Shown here: positions 1 through 8,425 of the stretch, piece by piece | Position numbering within the stretch: position 1 is the stretch's first letter | Layout of the letters: every line of letters starts with the position of its first letter | Origin: Cryobacterium arcticum | GTDB taxonomy: Bacteria; Actinomycetota; Actinomycetes; Actinomycetales; Microbacteriaceae | DNA length: 64,000 bases | Assembly (NCBI RefSeq): GCF_001679725.1 | Contig: NZ_CP016282.1 | Coordinates: 3,658,001-3,722,000, forward strand | Direction of reading: 5' to 3' | Notes under the pieces: model-generated | What the model was told of the DNA's origin: nothing | Database searches by the model: none | The model's input: the letters and a program-made list of their open reading frames with translations, nothing else | Position numbers and translations under genes: made by a program

Positions 1-888
1 ATCGTCAACACCGGCGACGACATGTGGCTCGACGGGCTGCGCATCTGCCCCGACCTCGACACCGTGATGTACACCCTCGGCGGCGGCATCAGCGAGGAAC
101 AGGGCTGGGGTCGCGCCGAGGAGTCCCGGCGTACCTCCGCCGAGATCGCCGCGTACGGCCGTGGCTGGTCCTGGTTCACGCTCGGCGACCTCGACCTGGC
201 CACCCACATTGTGCGCACTGACCTGCTCAAGAACGGCGCCACGCTCAGCGCCGCCACCGAGTTCCTCTGCCGCCGCTGGCAGCCCGGCGCCCGGCTGCTG
301 CCGATGAGCGACCAGTTCGTGGAGACCCACGTGCGCCTGGCCGCGGACGCCGATGAGCACCGCGCCGGCGACCTCATCCACTTCGAGGAGTGGTGGGTGC
401 GCTACCGCGCCACCGTGCCCGTCACCGAGTTCGTGCAGGTGGGTCTGGCCGACGCCGTCGCGGCGCCCGGCGTGCTCGAGGCCATCCGTGATGCCGACGT
501 GGTGATCCTGCCGCCATCGAACCCCGTCGTGTCCGTGGGCACCATCCTCGCGATTCCGGGCATCCGGGATGCCCTGCGCGCCACCTCGGCCCGCGTGGTG
601 GGCATCTCGCCCATCATCGCCGGCTCCGCGGTGCGCGGCATGGCCGACGCCTGCCTGAGCACGATCGGCGTCGAGACGTCGGCACTCGCGGTGGGGCTGC
701 ACTACGGCTCCCGCCAGGGCGACGGAGTGCTCGACGCCTGGCTGGTCGACGAGACGGATGCCGCGGCCGTGCCCGCGCTCGAGGCCGCCGGCATCCGCTC
801 GGCCGCGGTGCCGCTCTGGATGACGGATGTGGCCGCCACAGCTCAGATCGCGGCCGAGGCCCTGCGCAGCGAAGTGGCCACCCGATGA
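1..888 (+). CDS. fbiA: 2-phospho-L-lactate transferase CofD/FbiA (5' end outside window)
   Basis: Coenzyme F420 biosynthesis: moves the phospholactyl (or, in actinobacteria, phosphoenolpyruvyl) group from the GDP-linked donor made by CofC onto the deazaflavin Fo. The frame is open from base 1 and begins within the conserved IVNTGDD segment, so roughly 30-35 N-terminal residues lie upstream of the window. Family landmarks are CPDLDTVMYTLGG, the LPPSNPVVS loop in the second half and the SPIIAG segment. It ends TGA at 888, overlapping the next ATG by four bases (ATGA), which suggests translational coupling. The cofE and cofC genes lie 13 kb away on the other strand. Family assignment is confident; the donor used cannot be read from sequence. 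Confidence 0.96.
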   Translation: MVNTGDDMWLDGLRICPDLDTVMYTLGGGISEEQGWGRAEESRRTSAEIAAYGRGWSWFTLGDLDLATHIVRTDLLKNGATLSAATEFLCRRWQPGARLLPMSDQFVETHVRLAADADEHRAGDLIHFEEWWVRYRATVPVTEFVQVGLADAVAAPGVLEAIRDADVVILPPSNPVVSVGTILAIPGIRDALRATSARVVGISPIIAGSAVRGMADACLSTIGVETSALAVGLHYGSRQGDGVLDAWLVDETDAAAVPALEAAGIRSAAVPLWMTDVAATAQIAAEALRSEVATR

Positions 889-1370
889 CCGGTCCGCTCG
901 ACCCACCGGTCGGCACCGGTGGGGACCACGCGGCACCCGACGCGCTTCCGGTCGCCGAGTTCGCGTTCCCGGGCCCGCTCCGGGACCGGCTCGTGGCGGC
1001 GATTCTGGACGGCTCGAAGACCTCGACCACGTCCACGCTGGTGGAATACGGCATCGAGGATGAGCCGCTGCCCGAGGTCGGGGCCCGCCAGGTGCTGATC
1101 GACTCCGCCGGGCAGCCGGTGGCGGTCATCGAGACGACGGCGGTGCAGGTGGTGCGGCTGGCCGACGTCGACGTGCGCCATGCCCGCGACGAGGGCGAGG
1201 GCCACGACTCGGTGGCCGGTTGGCGCGCCGCCCACGAGGCCTTCTGGACCAGCCCCGACATGCGCGGCTATCTGAACGACCCCACCTTCAGCGTCACCGA
1301 TGACACCCCGGTGGTGCTCGAGCGGCTGCGCGTGGTGGAACTCCTGCCCGGCGAACAGCCGCGCGCCTGA
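885..1370 (+). CDS. ASCH domain protein
   Basis: 161 residues. An N-terminal Pro/Gly-rich stretch of about 25 residues is followed by an ASCH fold: a GSKTSTTS segment after a basic helix, a central VAVIETTAVQVV strand and a C-terminal VVLERLRVVE strand. ASCH domains resemble PUA domains and are thought to bind RNA or nucleotides; some bacterial members hydrolyse N4-acetylcytidine, but I cannot assign that here. The start overlaps the fbiA stop (ATGA), so the gene is probably co-transcribed with fbiA. No functional link to F420 is evident. A strong hairpin follows it. Confidence 0.85.
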   Translation: MTGPLDPPVGTGGDHAAPDALPVAEFAFPGPLRDRLVAAILDGSKTSTTSTLVEYGIEDEPLPEVGARQVLIDSAGQPVAVIETTAVQVVRLADVDVRHARDEGEGHDSVAGWRAAHEAFWTSPDMRGYLNDPTFSVTDDTPVVLERLRVVELLPGEQPRA

Positions 1371-1404
1371 CCTCGCGGCCGACCGGCCGGCCAACTGGCC
1401 AACT

Positions 1405-1423
1405 GGCCGACGCCCCGTCGGCC
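1405..1423 (+). terminator. GC-rich hairpin after the fbiA-ASCH pair
   Basis: Perfect 8-bp inverted repeat GGCCGACG / CGTCGGCC with a CCC loop, 35 bases after the ASCH stop. It sits inside a larger palindromic patch (GACCGGCCG at 1381 and CGGCCGGTC at 1419). No U-run follows, so it may be a weak or factor-assisted terminator. Confidence 0.45.
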
Positions 1424-1523
1424 GGTCGCTCGGGCACTCCCCCGCACCGGCCGCCTGCGCTACTCTCGCCTACGTCGCACAGCCCCGCGGTCGCCCGACC
1501 GCACCCGAGCGAAGGGCAGCCGC

Positions 1524-2477
1524 ATGCCAGCAACGTCCCCGCTACCGCGCATCCACGGCATCTGGCCCGGCGGAATGCCGTACCTCGCCGTCGGGTCCGG
1601 CACCCCGCTGCTCTTCCTGCCCGGCCTCACCCCCAACCACGAGCCACCCACCGGCGCCGACCGCCGATTCCAGACCCGGATGCTGCTGCCCTTCGCCGCC
1701 ACCCGCCGGGTGTGGTGGGTCAACCGGCGGCCCGGCCTCGACCCCGACGCCACCATGGCTGACATCGCGGCGGACTACGCGCTCGCCATGCGGCAGCGCT
1801 TCGACGGCCCCGTCGACGTGATGGGACAGTCCACCGGCGGAAGCGTGGCGCTGCAGCTCGCGGCGGATCATCCGGATCTGGTGAAGCGCCTTGTTATCGT
1901 GTCGGCCGCGCACCAGTTGGGCATCGAGGGCCGCGACACCGCGATGCGGGTCGCCGATGACGTGCTCGACGGCCGGCCGCGCACCGCCTATGCCGAACTC
2001 ATGCGGATGCTCGGGTCGGGTGCCGGGTCACAGCGGGTGCTTTCCGGCATCGGCTGGCTGCTCGGCAAGAACTACTTCGCCCACGCCACTGCCGACCTGA
2101 TGACCACCATCCGGGCCGAGGACGGTTTCGAGCTGTACAGCCGGTTGGGTGACATCACCGCACCCACCCTCGTGGTGGGCGGGGAACGGGACGCGTTCTA
2201 CACGCCGGAGCTGTTCCGGCAGACGGCGGCGGGGATCCCCCGCGGCCGGCTCGCCCTCTACCCGGACCGAGGGCACCTCGCCACGACGAGCGACCCACGG
2301 TTCGTCTCCGACGTGCTCTCCTTCCTCGACCCGCCCGACGAGCCCGCCGACGACCCGGCAGGCACGCCGACCGCCGAGCGTCCCCACGATGCACCCGCCC
2401 GGCCGGGCGACGGCGGGCCCGACCAGCCGAGCGCCTCGGCCCGACCGCGCTCCGATCACGATGACCTGGCGCGCTGA
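1524..2477 (+). CDS. alpha/beta hydrolase
   Basis: 317 residues, alpha/beta-hydrolase fold. The nucleophile elbow GQSTGG carries Ser103; the acid is probably the Asp of GGERDAFY and the base the His of DRGHLATT near residue 250. The last 50 residues are a Pro/Ala/Asp-rich low-complexity tail outside the fold. ATG at 1524 is preceded by GAAGGGCAG. The 3' end overlaps the start of the next membrane-protein gene by 17 bases, so the two are probably one transcript. Substrate unknown; nothing nearby suggests one. Confidence 0.88.
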   Translation: MPATSPLPRIHGIWPGGMPYLAVGSGTPLLFLPGLTPNHEPPTGADRRFQTRMLLPFAATRRVWWVNRRPGLDPDATMADIAADYALAMRQRFDGPVDVMGQSTGGSVALQLAADHPDLVKRLVIVSAAHQLGIEGRDTAMRVADDVLDGRPRTAYAELMRMLGSGAGSQRVLSGIGWLLGKNYFAHATADLMTTIRAEDGFELYSRLGDITAPTLVVGGERDAFYTPELFRQTAAGIPRGRLALYPDRGHLATTSDPRFVSDVLSFLDPPDEPADDPAGTPTAERPHDAPARPGDGGPDQPSASARPRSDHDDLAR

Positions 2478-3231
2478 CCGCTCCCCGCCCACGGCCGCGG
2501 AGGGCGCGACGGCGTGGCATGCCGCCTGGCATCCGCTCTACCGGGTGGGCGGGGTGGCCGCCCTGCTCTTCGTGCTGATGCTGTTGAGCGCGCTGGTGCT
2601 CGACGTGGTGGCCCCGCCGCCGGTGACGGGCAGCGTGGACACGCTGCTGTTCATCGCCGACCATAATGCCGTTTACATCGCCCAGCAGGTGCTCTGGATC
2701 GGGCCCGGCTACCTGATGGTGTTGGTCTTCGTTGCCCTTGGGGTGGCGCTGGCGCCGGTGGGCCGCAGTTGGGCACTGCTCGCCGGGCTGCTCGGTGCGC
2801 TGCCCTGGGCGCTGTCGCTCGCGATCCCCGTCTCCACCCGGGGGTCGCTGATCCTGGTGACGCTGAGCGTCCGGTTTGTGGCGGCAGCGGCGAGCGAGCG
2901 GCCCGCCATCGTGGCGGCGGCCGAGGCCGTGGTCGCGGAGAACAACACCCTGACGCTGACCGGCCCGCTCTCGGCCATCGGCCTAGTCGTGGCCGCGATG
3001 GTGATGACCCGGGGCGTGTTCCCCGCGATCCTGGGCTGGCTCGGCGTCGCCGCCGGCGTGCTGGGGGTGGCCGCGGAACTGCTGCGCTTCGTCGTGCCCG
3101 ACCTGTACCTGGGCGCACTGCTGCAGTGGGTCTGGGTCGTGTGGACTGGGCTCGTGCTACTCCGCCTCGGCCCGTCACACCCCACAACCGCCCCGGCCCC
3201 ACCTCGATCCAAGGCAGGGCAGGGCAGCTGA
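2461..3231 (+). CDS. multi-pass membrane protein, DUF4386-like
   Basis: 256 residues with about six hydrophobic segments (first near residue 25-45, last near 220-240) and a short polar C-terminus. The open frame continues upstream, but that part is a shadow of the hydrolase gene. ATG at 2461 (MTWRADRS) gives a normal N-terminus ahead of the first membrane segment and overlaps the hydrolase stop. The arrangement resembles DUF4386 membrane proteins; I recognise no catalytic motif. Function unknown. Confidence 0.75.
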   Translation: MTWRADRSPPTAAEGATAWHAAWHPLYRVGGVAALLFVLMLLSALVLDVVAPPPVTGSVDTLLFIADHNAVYIAQQVLWIGPGYLMVLVFVALGVALAPVGRSWALLAGLLGALPWALSLAIPVSTRGSLILVTLSVRFVAAAASERPAIVAAAEAVVAENNTLTLTGPLSAIGLVVAAMVMTRGVFPAILGWLGVAAGVLGVAAELLRFVVPDLYLGALLQWVWVVWTGLVLLRLGPSHPTTAPAPPRSKAGQGS

Positions 3232-3337
3232 GTCGGCGGCGTCATTGCCGCCACTACTGTGACGCGCAACGGGGCGGATTCGTCACGACCCGGCCGGAAA
3301 TACGTCCATGCGCGGAGGGCCCGGGTCGCTACAGTGA

Positions 3338-4057
3338 GTGGCACGCACCTCCCTCGACGAAGTGAGCACAGTGCCAGAAACCCGCGACGCGGCCCGGCCG
3401 GCACCGCCTGTCCGTGCATTCCTGCCCATCCTCGTGGTCGGTGTGATCCACCTGGGCGCCATCCTGCTGTCGCTCGACGGCGTCGTGGATTGGACGAAGC
3501 CGCTGCTCATGCCGGCGCTGGCGATCGGGCTGCTCTGGGCCGCGCCACAGCGTCGCTCGCCCGCGATCCTGCTCGGCACGCTCGCCCTCACCCTCTCCTG
3601 GCTGGGCGACATCACCCTCCGATGGTTCGTCATCGGGCTGGCTTGCTTCCTGCTGGCGCACATCGTCTACCTGATGCTCTTCGTCACCCGGCTGGCCGTG
3701 CACCGGATGCGCTGGTGGGCCCTCGTCTACGCGGTCTGGCTCGTTGTGCTGCTCACGCTTCTCGCACCCGGCACCGGCGCGCTGCTGATTCCGGTGATCG
3801 CCTACGGCACCGTGCTCTGCGCCATGGCAGCTGTCGCCTCCCGGTGCAACCGCTGGGTCGCGGCCGGCGGGGCGCTGTTCGTGGCCTCCGACTCGATCCT
3901 GGCGCTGAACAAGTTCCTGCCGGGTTTCGACCTGCCCCTGGCGGATTTCCTCATCATGGTCACCTATCTCGCGGCGCAGACCCTGATCGTGTGGGGCATC
4001 CTGCGGCACGAACGGGCTCGGGTGGCGGCGCCGGTGGTCGCTTCCACCGCCGGGTGA
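3338..4057 (+). CDS. YhhN/TMEM86 family membrane protein (lysoplasmalogenase-like)
   Basis: 239 residues from GTG 3338. About eight membrane helices; the conserved YhhN features are the LSWLGDITL segment and the FVASDSILALNKF segment, whose acidic residues are thought to be catalytic in the eukaryotic lysoplasmalogenase TMEM86. Bacterial members are poorly characterised. The start is ambiguous: in-frame GTG codons at 3362 and 3371 give a shorter cytoplasmic N-terminus and none has a strong ribosome-binding site. A GGAGGG lies about 18 bases before 3338. Confidence 0.85.
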   Translation: MARTSLDEVSTVPETRDAARPAPPVRAFLPILVVGVIHLGAILLSLDGVVDWTKPLLMPALAIGLLWAAPQRRSPAILLGTLALTLSWLGDITLRWFVIGLACFLLAHIVYLMLFVTRLAVHRMRWWALVYAVWLVVLLTLLAPGTGALLIPVIAYGTVLCAMAAVASRCNRWVAAGGALFVASDSILALNKFLPGFDLPLADFLIMVTYLAAQTLIVWGILRHERARVAAPVVASTAG

Positions 4058-4105
4058 TGGCCGCACCGGGCGCCTGATTCCCGACCGGGCCTGCGCACAC
4101 GCGGA

Positions 4106-4176
4106 GGTCACCTGACATGTCGGGCGGCCGGGGCTCCGCCGGGCGACGGCCGAGATGTCATTCCCGGGGATGACCT
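4106..4176. repeat. 71-bp imperfect palindrome after yhhN
   Basis: Outer arms AGGTCA (4106-4111) and TGACCT (4171-4176); inner arms TGACATGTCGG (4113-4123) and CCGAGATGTCA (4150-4160), one mismatch. It lies in the 210-bp gap between yhhN and dedA and could fold as a transcript-end hairpin. No other copy was noticed in the window. Confidence 0.5.
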
Positions 4177-4268
4177 GCAGGACACCGAGGGTGGACGCCG
4201 TTTCACGAGGGGTTTTCTAGCCTCGAAGTAACGCATCCCGCGCATCGGCTCCCGATCGAATCGACCCC

Positions 4269-4919
4269 ATGGACCTGCTCACCGACTTCCTGCTCGCCGC
4301 CGTGAGCTCGCCCTGGGTCTACCTTGTGGTGTTCGCCGTGGTTGTGATCGACGGGTTCTTTCCGCCGGTGCCGAGTGAGAGCATCGTCGTGGTCGCTGCC
4401 GCGCTCGGTGTGAGCGCGGGCACGCCCAACCCCGTGGTGATCGTGGTGCTGGCGGCCGTCGGCGCCGCCATCGGGGACAACATCGCCTACTGGCTCGGTC
4501 GGCGGATCGGTATCGATCGGTTCCGATGGATGCGCGGCCGGCGCACCGCCGCAGCACTCGACCGGGCGGGCCGCGGCCTCGCTCTCCGGCCGGCCAGTCT
4601 GCTCCTCGTTGCCCGGTATATCCCGGTGGGCCGGGTGGCCGTCAACATGACGGCCGGGGCCACAGGTCTGCCGCACCGGCGATTCTGGCCGCTCACGGTG
4701 CTGGCCGGAGCCTGTTGGGCGGTGTACTCGGTGCTCATCGGCATCCTGGCCGGTAACGCGTTCCGGGACCAGCCCATGTTGGGTGCCACCATCGGCGTAG
4801 TGCTCGCCCTCTGCCTCGGCGTGCTGGTCGACCGGGTCGCAGCAGCGATCGCCCGCCGCCGGGCCTCGGCACGGCCAGGACTCCCCACCCGCCCGCAACC
4901 CTCGCGAACTGGGAGCTAA
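4269..4919 (+). CDS. DedA/SNARE-associated family membrane protein
   Basis: 216 residues, four or five membrane segments. Family hallmarks are present: the re-entrant FPPVPSE segment near residue 35-41 and the VARYIPVGR motif (F/ARxxPxxR type) with the following AG near residue 113-130. DedA proteins are proton-driven flippases, with undecaprenyl phosphate and phosphatidylethanolamine as known substrates of some members. Start at ATG 4269; upstream Shine-Dalgarno is weak. The last codons and the stop (R-T-G-S-TAA) lie inside a dispersed palindromic repeat (4902-4964), which suggests that the native C-terminus was altered when the repeat arrived. Confidence 0.93.
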   Translation: MDLLTDFLLAAVSSPWVYLVVFAVVVIDGFFPPVPSESIVVVAAALGVSAGTPNPVVIVVLAAVGAAIGDNIAYWLGRRIGIDRFRWMRGRRTAAALDRAGRGLALRPASLLLVARYIPVGRVAVNMTAGATGLPHRRFWPLTVLAGACWAVYSVLIGILAGNAFRDQPMLGATIGVVLALCLGVLVDRVAAAIARRRASARPGLPTRPQPSRTGS

Positions 4920-4964
4920 GCCCCGCTTTCGGGCATTTTTGGGGGTCTAAGGCCCAGCTCGCGA
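4902..4964. repeat. dispersed palindrome, copy A (dedA stop codon lies inside)
   Basis: 63-bp imperfect inverted repeat: TCGCGAACTGGGAGCTAAG at the left and, inverted, TCGCGAGCTGGGCCTTAG at the right, with a loop containing TTTTT. Shares the GCGAACTG..AGCTAAG.CCC pattern with copies at 53353, 61508 and (diverged) 62161. It may also end transcription of dedA and of convergent moaA. Confidence 0.7.
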
Positions 4965-5045
4965 AGGGTTAGTGGCGGCGCTCAGAGCCGTCGAGATTGT
5001 GACCGTGGAGTGGCTGCGTGCGCCGCAAATCGGGCGGGCCGATGC

Positions 5046-6158
5046 TCATCCGCCGATGTAGGACATCTCGATCTTGGTACCCGTGGATCGCACCGCGCCG
5101 GTCTGGGCACTGCGCAGCTGGGAGGCGCGGTCGGTGCGCTGGCGCCAGATGGCGCCCATGGCAGCGGACAGCTGCTCGTCGCTGCTGCCGTCGCGGAGCA
5201 GCGCGCGCAGGTCGTGTCCCTCGCTGGCGAACAGGCAGGTGAAGAGCTTGCCGTCGGTGGAGACGCGGGCGCGCGAGCAGGTGTGGCAGAACGACTGGGT
5301 GACGCTGGAGATGAGGCCGATCTCGCCCTCGCCGTCGACGTAGCGCCAACGCCGGCTGGTCTCGCCGGTGTAGTTCGGCGCCACTTCTTCCAGCGGCAGT
5401 TCGGCGTGGATGCGGCCCAGCACCTCGCTGGACGGCAGCACGGCGGCCATGTCCCATCCGTTACTCGTGCCCACGTCCATGAACTCGATGAAGCGCAGGA
5501 TGTAGGGGGTGCCCTTGAAGTAGCGGGCCATGTTGACGATGTCGTGGTCGTTCTGGCCGCGCTTGACCACCATGTTGATCTTGATCGGGCCGAGGCCCAC
5601 GGCGTGCGCGGCGTCGAGGCCGGCCAGGATGCGGGCGACCGGGAAGTTGACGTCGTTCATGGCGCGGAAGGTGGTGTCGTCGAGCGAGTCGAGCGAGACC
5701 GTCACCCGCTTGAGGCCGGCGTCCTTGAGCGCCTGGGCCTTCATCGCCAGGGCCGAACCGTTGGTGGTGAGGGCGATGTCGACCGGGCGTCCGGCAGGGG
5801 TGCGTAGTTCAGCGAGCATCGCGATGAGTTCTTCGAGGCCCTTCCGCAGCAGGGGTTCGCCGCCGGTGAGCCGGATCTTTTCGACGCCGTGCGCCACCGA
5901 GATGCGGGCCAGACGGGTCATCTCCTCGAAGGAGAGCATCTCGTCGCGCGGCATGAAGGCGAAGTCCTTGCCGAAGACCTCCTTGGGCATGCAGTACACA
6001 CAACGGAAGTTGCACCGGTCGGTGACCGAGAGCCGAAGATCGTGCAGCGGCCGGTTGAGGGTGTCGACGAGCGGCGCATCCGTGTGCAGGGCAGGTGAAG
6101 CCGGCACTTCACCGGCCTGAAGCCTGACGAAGGGTACGGGGAGCGGTGTACCGGACAC
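5046..6158 (-). CDS. moaA: GTP 3',8-cyclase MoaA (molybdenum cofactor)
   Basis: 370 residues. Radical-SAM enzyme converting GTP to 3',8-cyclo-GTP in the first step of molybdopterin synthesis. The N-terminal cluster motif CNFRCVYC supplies Cys49, Cys53 and Cys56; GGEPLLRKG follows; the C-terminal cluster cysteines are in [10 protein letters not shown] and the TCLF segment downstream; the protein ends SYIGG, the Gly-Gly tail that enters the active site and is needed for catalysis. A 35-residue N-terminal extension precedes the core. No other moa/moe gene lies within the window. Convergent to dedA and divergent from the HNH gene. Confidence 0.97.
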   Translation of the reverse strand: MSGTPLPVPFVRLQAGEVPASPALHTDAPLVDTLNRPLHDLRLSVTDRCNFRCVYCMPKEVFGKDFAFMPRDEMLSFEEMTRLARISVAHGVEKIRLTGGEPLLRKGLEELIAMLAELRTPAGRPVDIALTTNGSALAMKAQALKDAGLKRVTVSLDSLDDTTFRAMNDVNFPVARILAGLDAAHAVGLGPIKINMVVKRGQNDHDIVNMARYFKGTPYILRFIEFMDVGTSNGWDMAAVLPSSEVLGRIHAELPLEEVAPNYTGETSRRWRYVDGEGEIGLISSVTQSFCHTCSRARVSTDGKLFTCLFASEGHDLRALLRDGSSDEQLSAAMGAIWRQRTDRASQLRSAQTGAVRSTGTKIEMSYIGG

Positions 6159-6240
6159 CTATCGACCCTAACCCCGAATCCTCCACGTTCCTCGCGTTGC
6201 CGAGGCCGAGCACTCCGTTCGCCCTCCCCGCACTCCCGGT

Positions 6241-6424
6241 GGTGCATAATTCCTGCGGCTTTAGTCGCCCGGTGAATCCTTGCAAGTAGTCCGAGGCGCC
6301 CGGCTCGGTAAGAGGAAAATTGTATGAGTTATGCACATGCTCGACCGGGTTCACGGATGTGCGTGGCCGTGGCGCCGTCTCGCCACACCAGGGCTGGGAT
6401 CGAGGCCCAAAAAACTTATCCACA
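6241..6424. promoter_or_regulatory. moaA/HNH intergenic region with three DnaA-box-like nonamers
   Basis: The 315-bp gap between divergent moaA and the HNH gene holds a perfect DnaA-box consensus TTATCCACA at 6416-6424, a one-mismatch copy TTATGCACA at 6329-6337 and an inverted, poorer copy TTATGCACC (reverse strand) at 6241-6249. Adjacent sites are about 87 bp apart. The stretch is locally AT-richer than its surroundings. I see no other gene here. Whether DnaA binds is untested. Confidence 0.45.
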
Positions 6425-6473
6425 AGTTGAGTTTTGCTCACACGAGGATGCGAGATCGGGCTAGATTCGGGGC

Positions 6474-8348
6474 ATGGCAATCCAGTCGAGCATCGCAGAC
6501 ACGTTCACCGTCGGGGACCCTCCCGACGGTGCTTTTCGTGTCGGCGTTGGGGCTGCTGAAGGTGCTACTGAGAGGCCTGCTGACCTGGCGACCGATGCTG
6601 CTGGTGACGGTGGCGACGGCCTCGTGGTCGCGGCGGCGAATGTGGCCCGGTTGGGCTGTTCGAGTGCCGATTACGACGCCCTCTCGGATGCCGACGTGCT
6701 GGCCGGGCAACAGACCCTCGCCCGCGCGCAACGGGAGCTCGACACCCGGAAGGCGTGGATGGCGAAGACTCTCGCGCAGCGGTCCCGGTGGGAGTTGGGC
6801 CAGGCGGGCCTGGCCAAGAAGCAGGGGTTCCTCTCCCCCGAAGCGTTGATCCAGGAGTTGACCGGCGCGAGCAAGGTCGAGTCCCGCAAACTCGTCGGCG
6901 TGGGCCAGATGCTCGCCGAGGCCGAAGCCGCCGAGACACAGGCCGCCGAAGCCGAGGCTGAGGCCGCCCGCCGGCTCGTCGACGAGGCGGTGACCGGCCC
7001 GCTTGATCCCGACACGGCCGACACAGCACTGGGCGGCGCTGCCCTGCTGCCGGCACCGTGGCACGCGCCGATCAGCCGCGCGGTCAACGCCGGCACCCTC
7101 TCCGTCGACGCCGCCCACGCGATCCGCACCGGCCTGGGCGACATCGACACCGTCGTCACCGGACCGGTCCTCTCCGACGCCCTGGAGGGGTTACTCGCCG
7201 ACGCCGGGACGATGAACGTGGACCAGCTCCTCAAACGCGCCCGGCAGACCCGGGACTCCCTGGACGAAGCCGGCATCCGGGTGCGAGAACAGAAAGCCTG
7301 GGACGACCGCTACCTGCGCATCTGGACCCTGAACACCGGCCAGGTCCGCGTCGACGGATTGTTCCCACCGGAACAGGGCGAATTCATCAAGGCAACCTTC
7401 GACAGCCTCACCAGCCCCCGCCGCGGCGGCGTGCGCTTCGTCGACACCGACCGCGCCGCCTGGGCCAAACGCGTCCAGGACGACCCCCGCAGCACCACCC
7501 AGATCACCTGCGACGGCTTCATCGACCTCCTCCAGGCCGGCACCACCATCAACCCCAACGAGATGCTCGGCGGCCGCCGCCCCACCGTGCAGATCCTCAC
7601 CAGCGCCACCCCCGCAGCCCGCCCCGCCGCCACTCCGGCCCCGACCGACCGGCCCGAAGCCACCGAAGCCCCGACCAGCGGCACCCCCGCCACCCCGAAC
7701 CCGGCCGGCGACACCATCAAGACCACCGATACCGCCGGGTTCACCGGGTCCACCGGGTCCACCGGGTCCACCGGGTCCACCGGGTCCACCGCGCAGCCTC
7801 GACCACCCGGGCCAGCGGCACAGACCGGGCCCTGCCCAACGGACAGCCCGTACCCGCCGGGGTTCCTCCGCGACGCCGACACCATCCTGGTCTGCGAACC
7901 CGGACAACCCGGCCACGGCTACCTCGAAGGCAACACCGCACCCCTCTCCCAAGAAACCATCGAACGCCTCATCTGCGACTCCGCCACCATCGAGATCACC
8001 GTCGACGACCTGGGCCGACCCCTCGACGTCGGCCACGAACAACGCCTCTTCAACCGCGCCCAACGCCGCGCCCTCGCCGCCCGCGACGGCGGCTGCCGCT
8101 GGCCCGGCTGCGACCGCCCACCCGCCTTCACCGAAGCCCACCACATCCAACACTGGAAACGCGACCACGGCCGCACCGACATCAACCAAGGCATCCTGCT
8201 CTGCCACGCCCACCACATGCTGCTCCACAACCAAGGCTGGCAAATCTTCGAAAACACCGGCCAGTACTGGCTCCGACCACCAGCCAGCATCGACCCCGGC
8301 CAGACCCTCATCAACATGCCCAGCCACACCCCGCCCCACACCACCTGA
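6474..8348 (+). CDS. DUF222 / HNH endonuclease (13E12-repeat family)
   Basis: 624 residues. A long N-terminal DUF222 region (about residues 45-370) is followed by a variable, Pro/Thr-rich linker with a TGS tandem repeat (residues 424-438) and a C-terminal HNH nuclease domain near 540-590. The HNH core reads CRWPGCDRP, then EAHHIQHWKRDHGRTD, then ILLCHAHHMLLH, so both zinc cysteine pairs and the catalytic His pair are present. Such genes occur in several copies per genome in Microbacteriaceae and mycobacteria (REP13E12) and behave like mobile or selfish genes, though their target is unknown. The gene is flanked by a DnaA-box-like region upstream and a repeat array downstream. ATG 6474 has no strong ribosome-binding site. 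Confidence 0.9.
   Translation: MAIQSSIADTFTVGDPPDGAFRVGVGAAEGATERPADLATDAAGDGGDGLVVAAANVARLGCSSADYDALSDADVLAGQQTLARAQRELDTRKAWMAKTLAQRSRWELGQAGLAKKQGFLSPEALIQELTGASKVESRKLVGVGQMLAEAEAAETQAAEAEAEAARRLVDEAVTGPLDPDTADTALGGAALLPAPWHAPISRAVNAGTLSVDAAHAIRTGLGDIDTVVTGPVLSDALEGLLADAGTMNVDQLLKRARQTRDSLDEAGIRVREQKAWDDRYLRIWTLNTGQVRVDGLFPPEQGEFIKATFDSLTSPRRGGVRFVDTDRAAWAKRVQDDPRSTTQITCDGFIDLLQAGTTINPNEMLGGRRPTVQILTSATPAARPAATPAPTDRPEATEAPTSGTPATPNPAGDTIKTTDTAGFTGSTGSTGSTGSTGSTAQPRPPGPAAQTGPCPTDSPYPPGFLRDADTILVCEPGQPGHGYLEGNTAPLSQETIERLICDSATIEITVDDLGRPLDVGHEQRLFNRAQRRALAARDGGCRWPGCDRPPAFTEAHHIQHWKRDHGRTDINQGILLCHAHHMLLHNQGWQIFENTGQYWLRPPASIDPGQTLINMPSHTPPHTT
7744..7788 (+). repeat. 9-bp tandem repeat coding (TGS)5 in the HNH linker
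   Basis: Five identical ACCGGGTCC units in frame, encoding Thr-Gly-Ser repeats between the DUF222 and HNH domains. Perfect identity of the units indicates recent slippage; changes of whole units keep the frame, so linker length probably varies between strains. Confidence 0.9.
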
Positions 8349-8425
8349 CCCACGCTGGGTCGCGACCACACGCTGAACGAGCTTGACGAGATCCCGCCCG
8401 CCGATACGCGTTCTCGAGCAACGTC

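Noticed and set aside
6159..6330. Molybdenum-cofactor riboswitch upstream of moaA
   Set aside because: No Moco-element conserved stems could be recognised in the leader.
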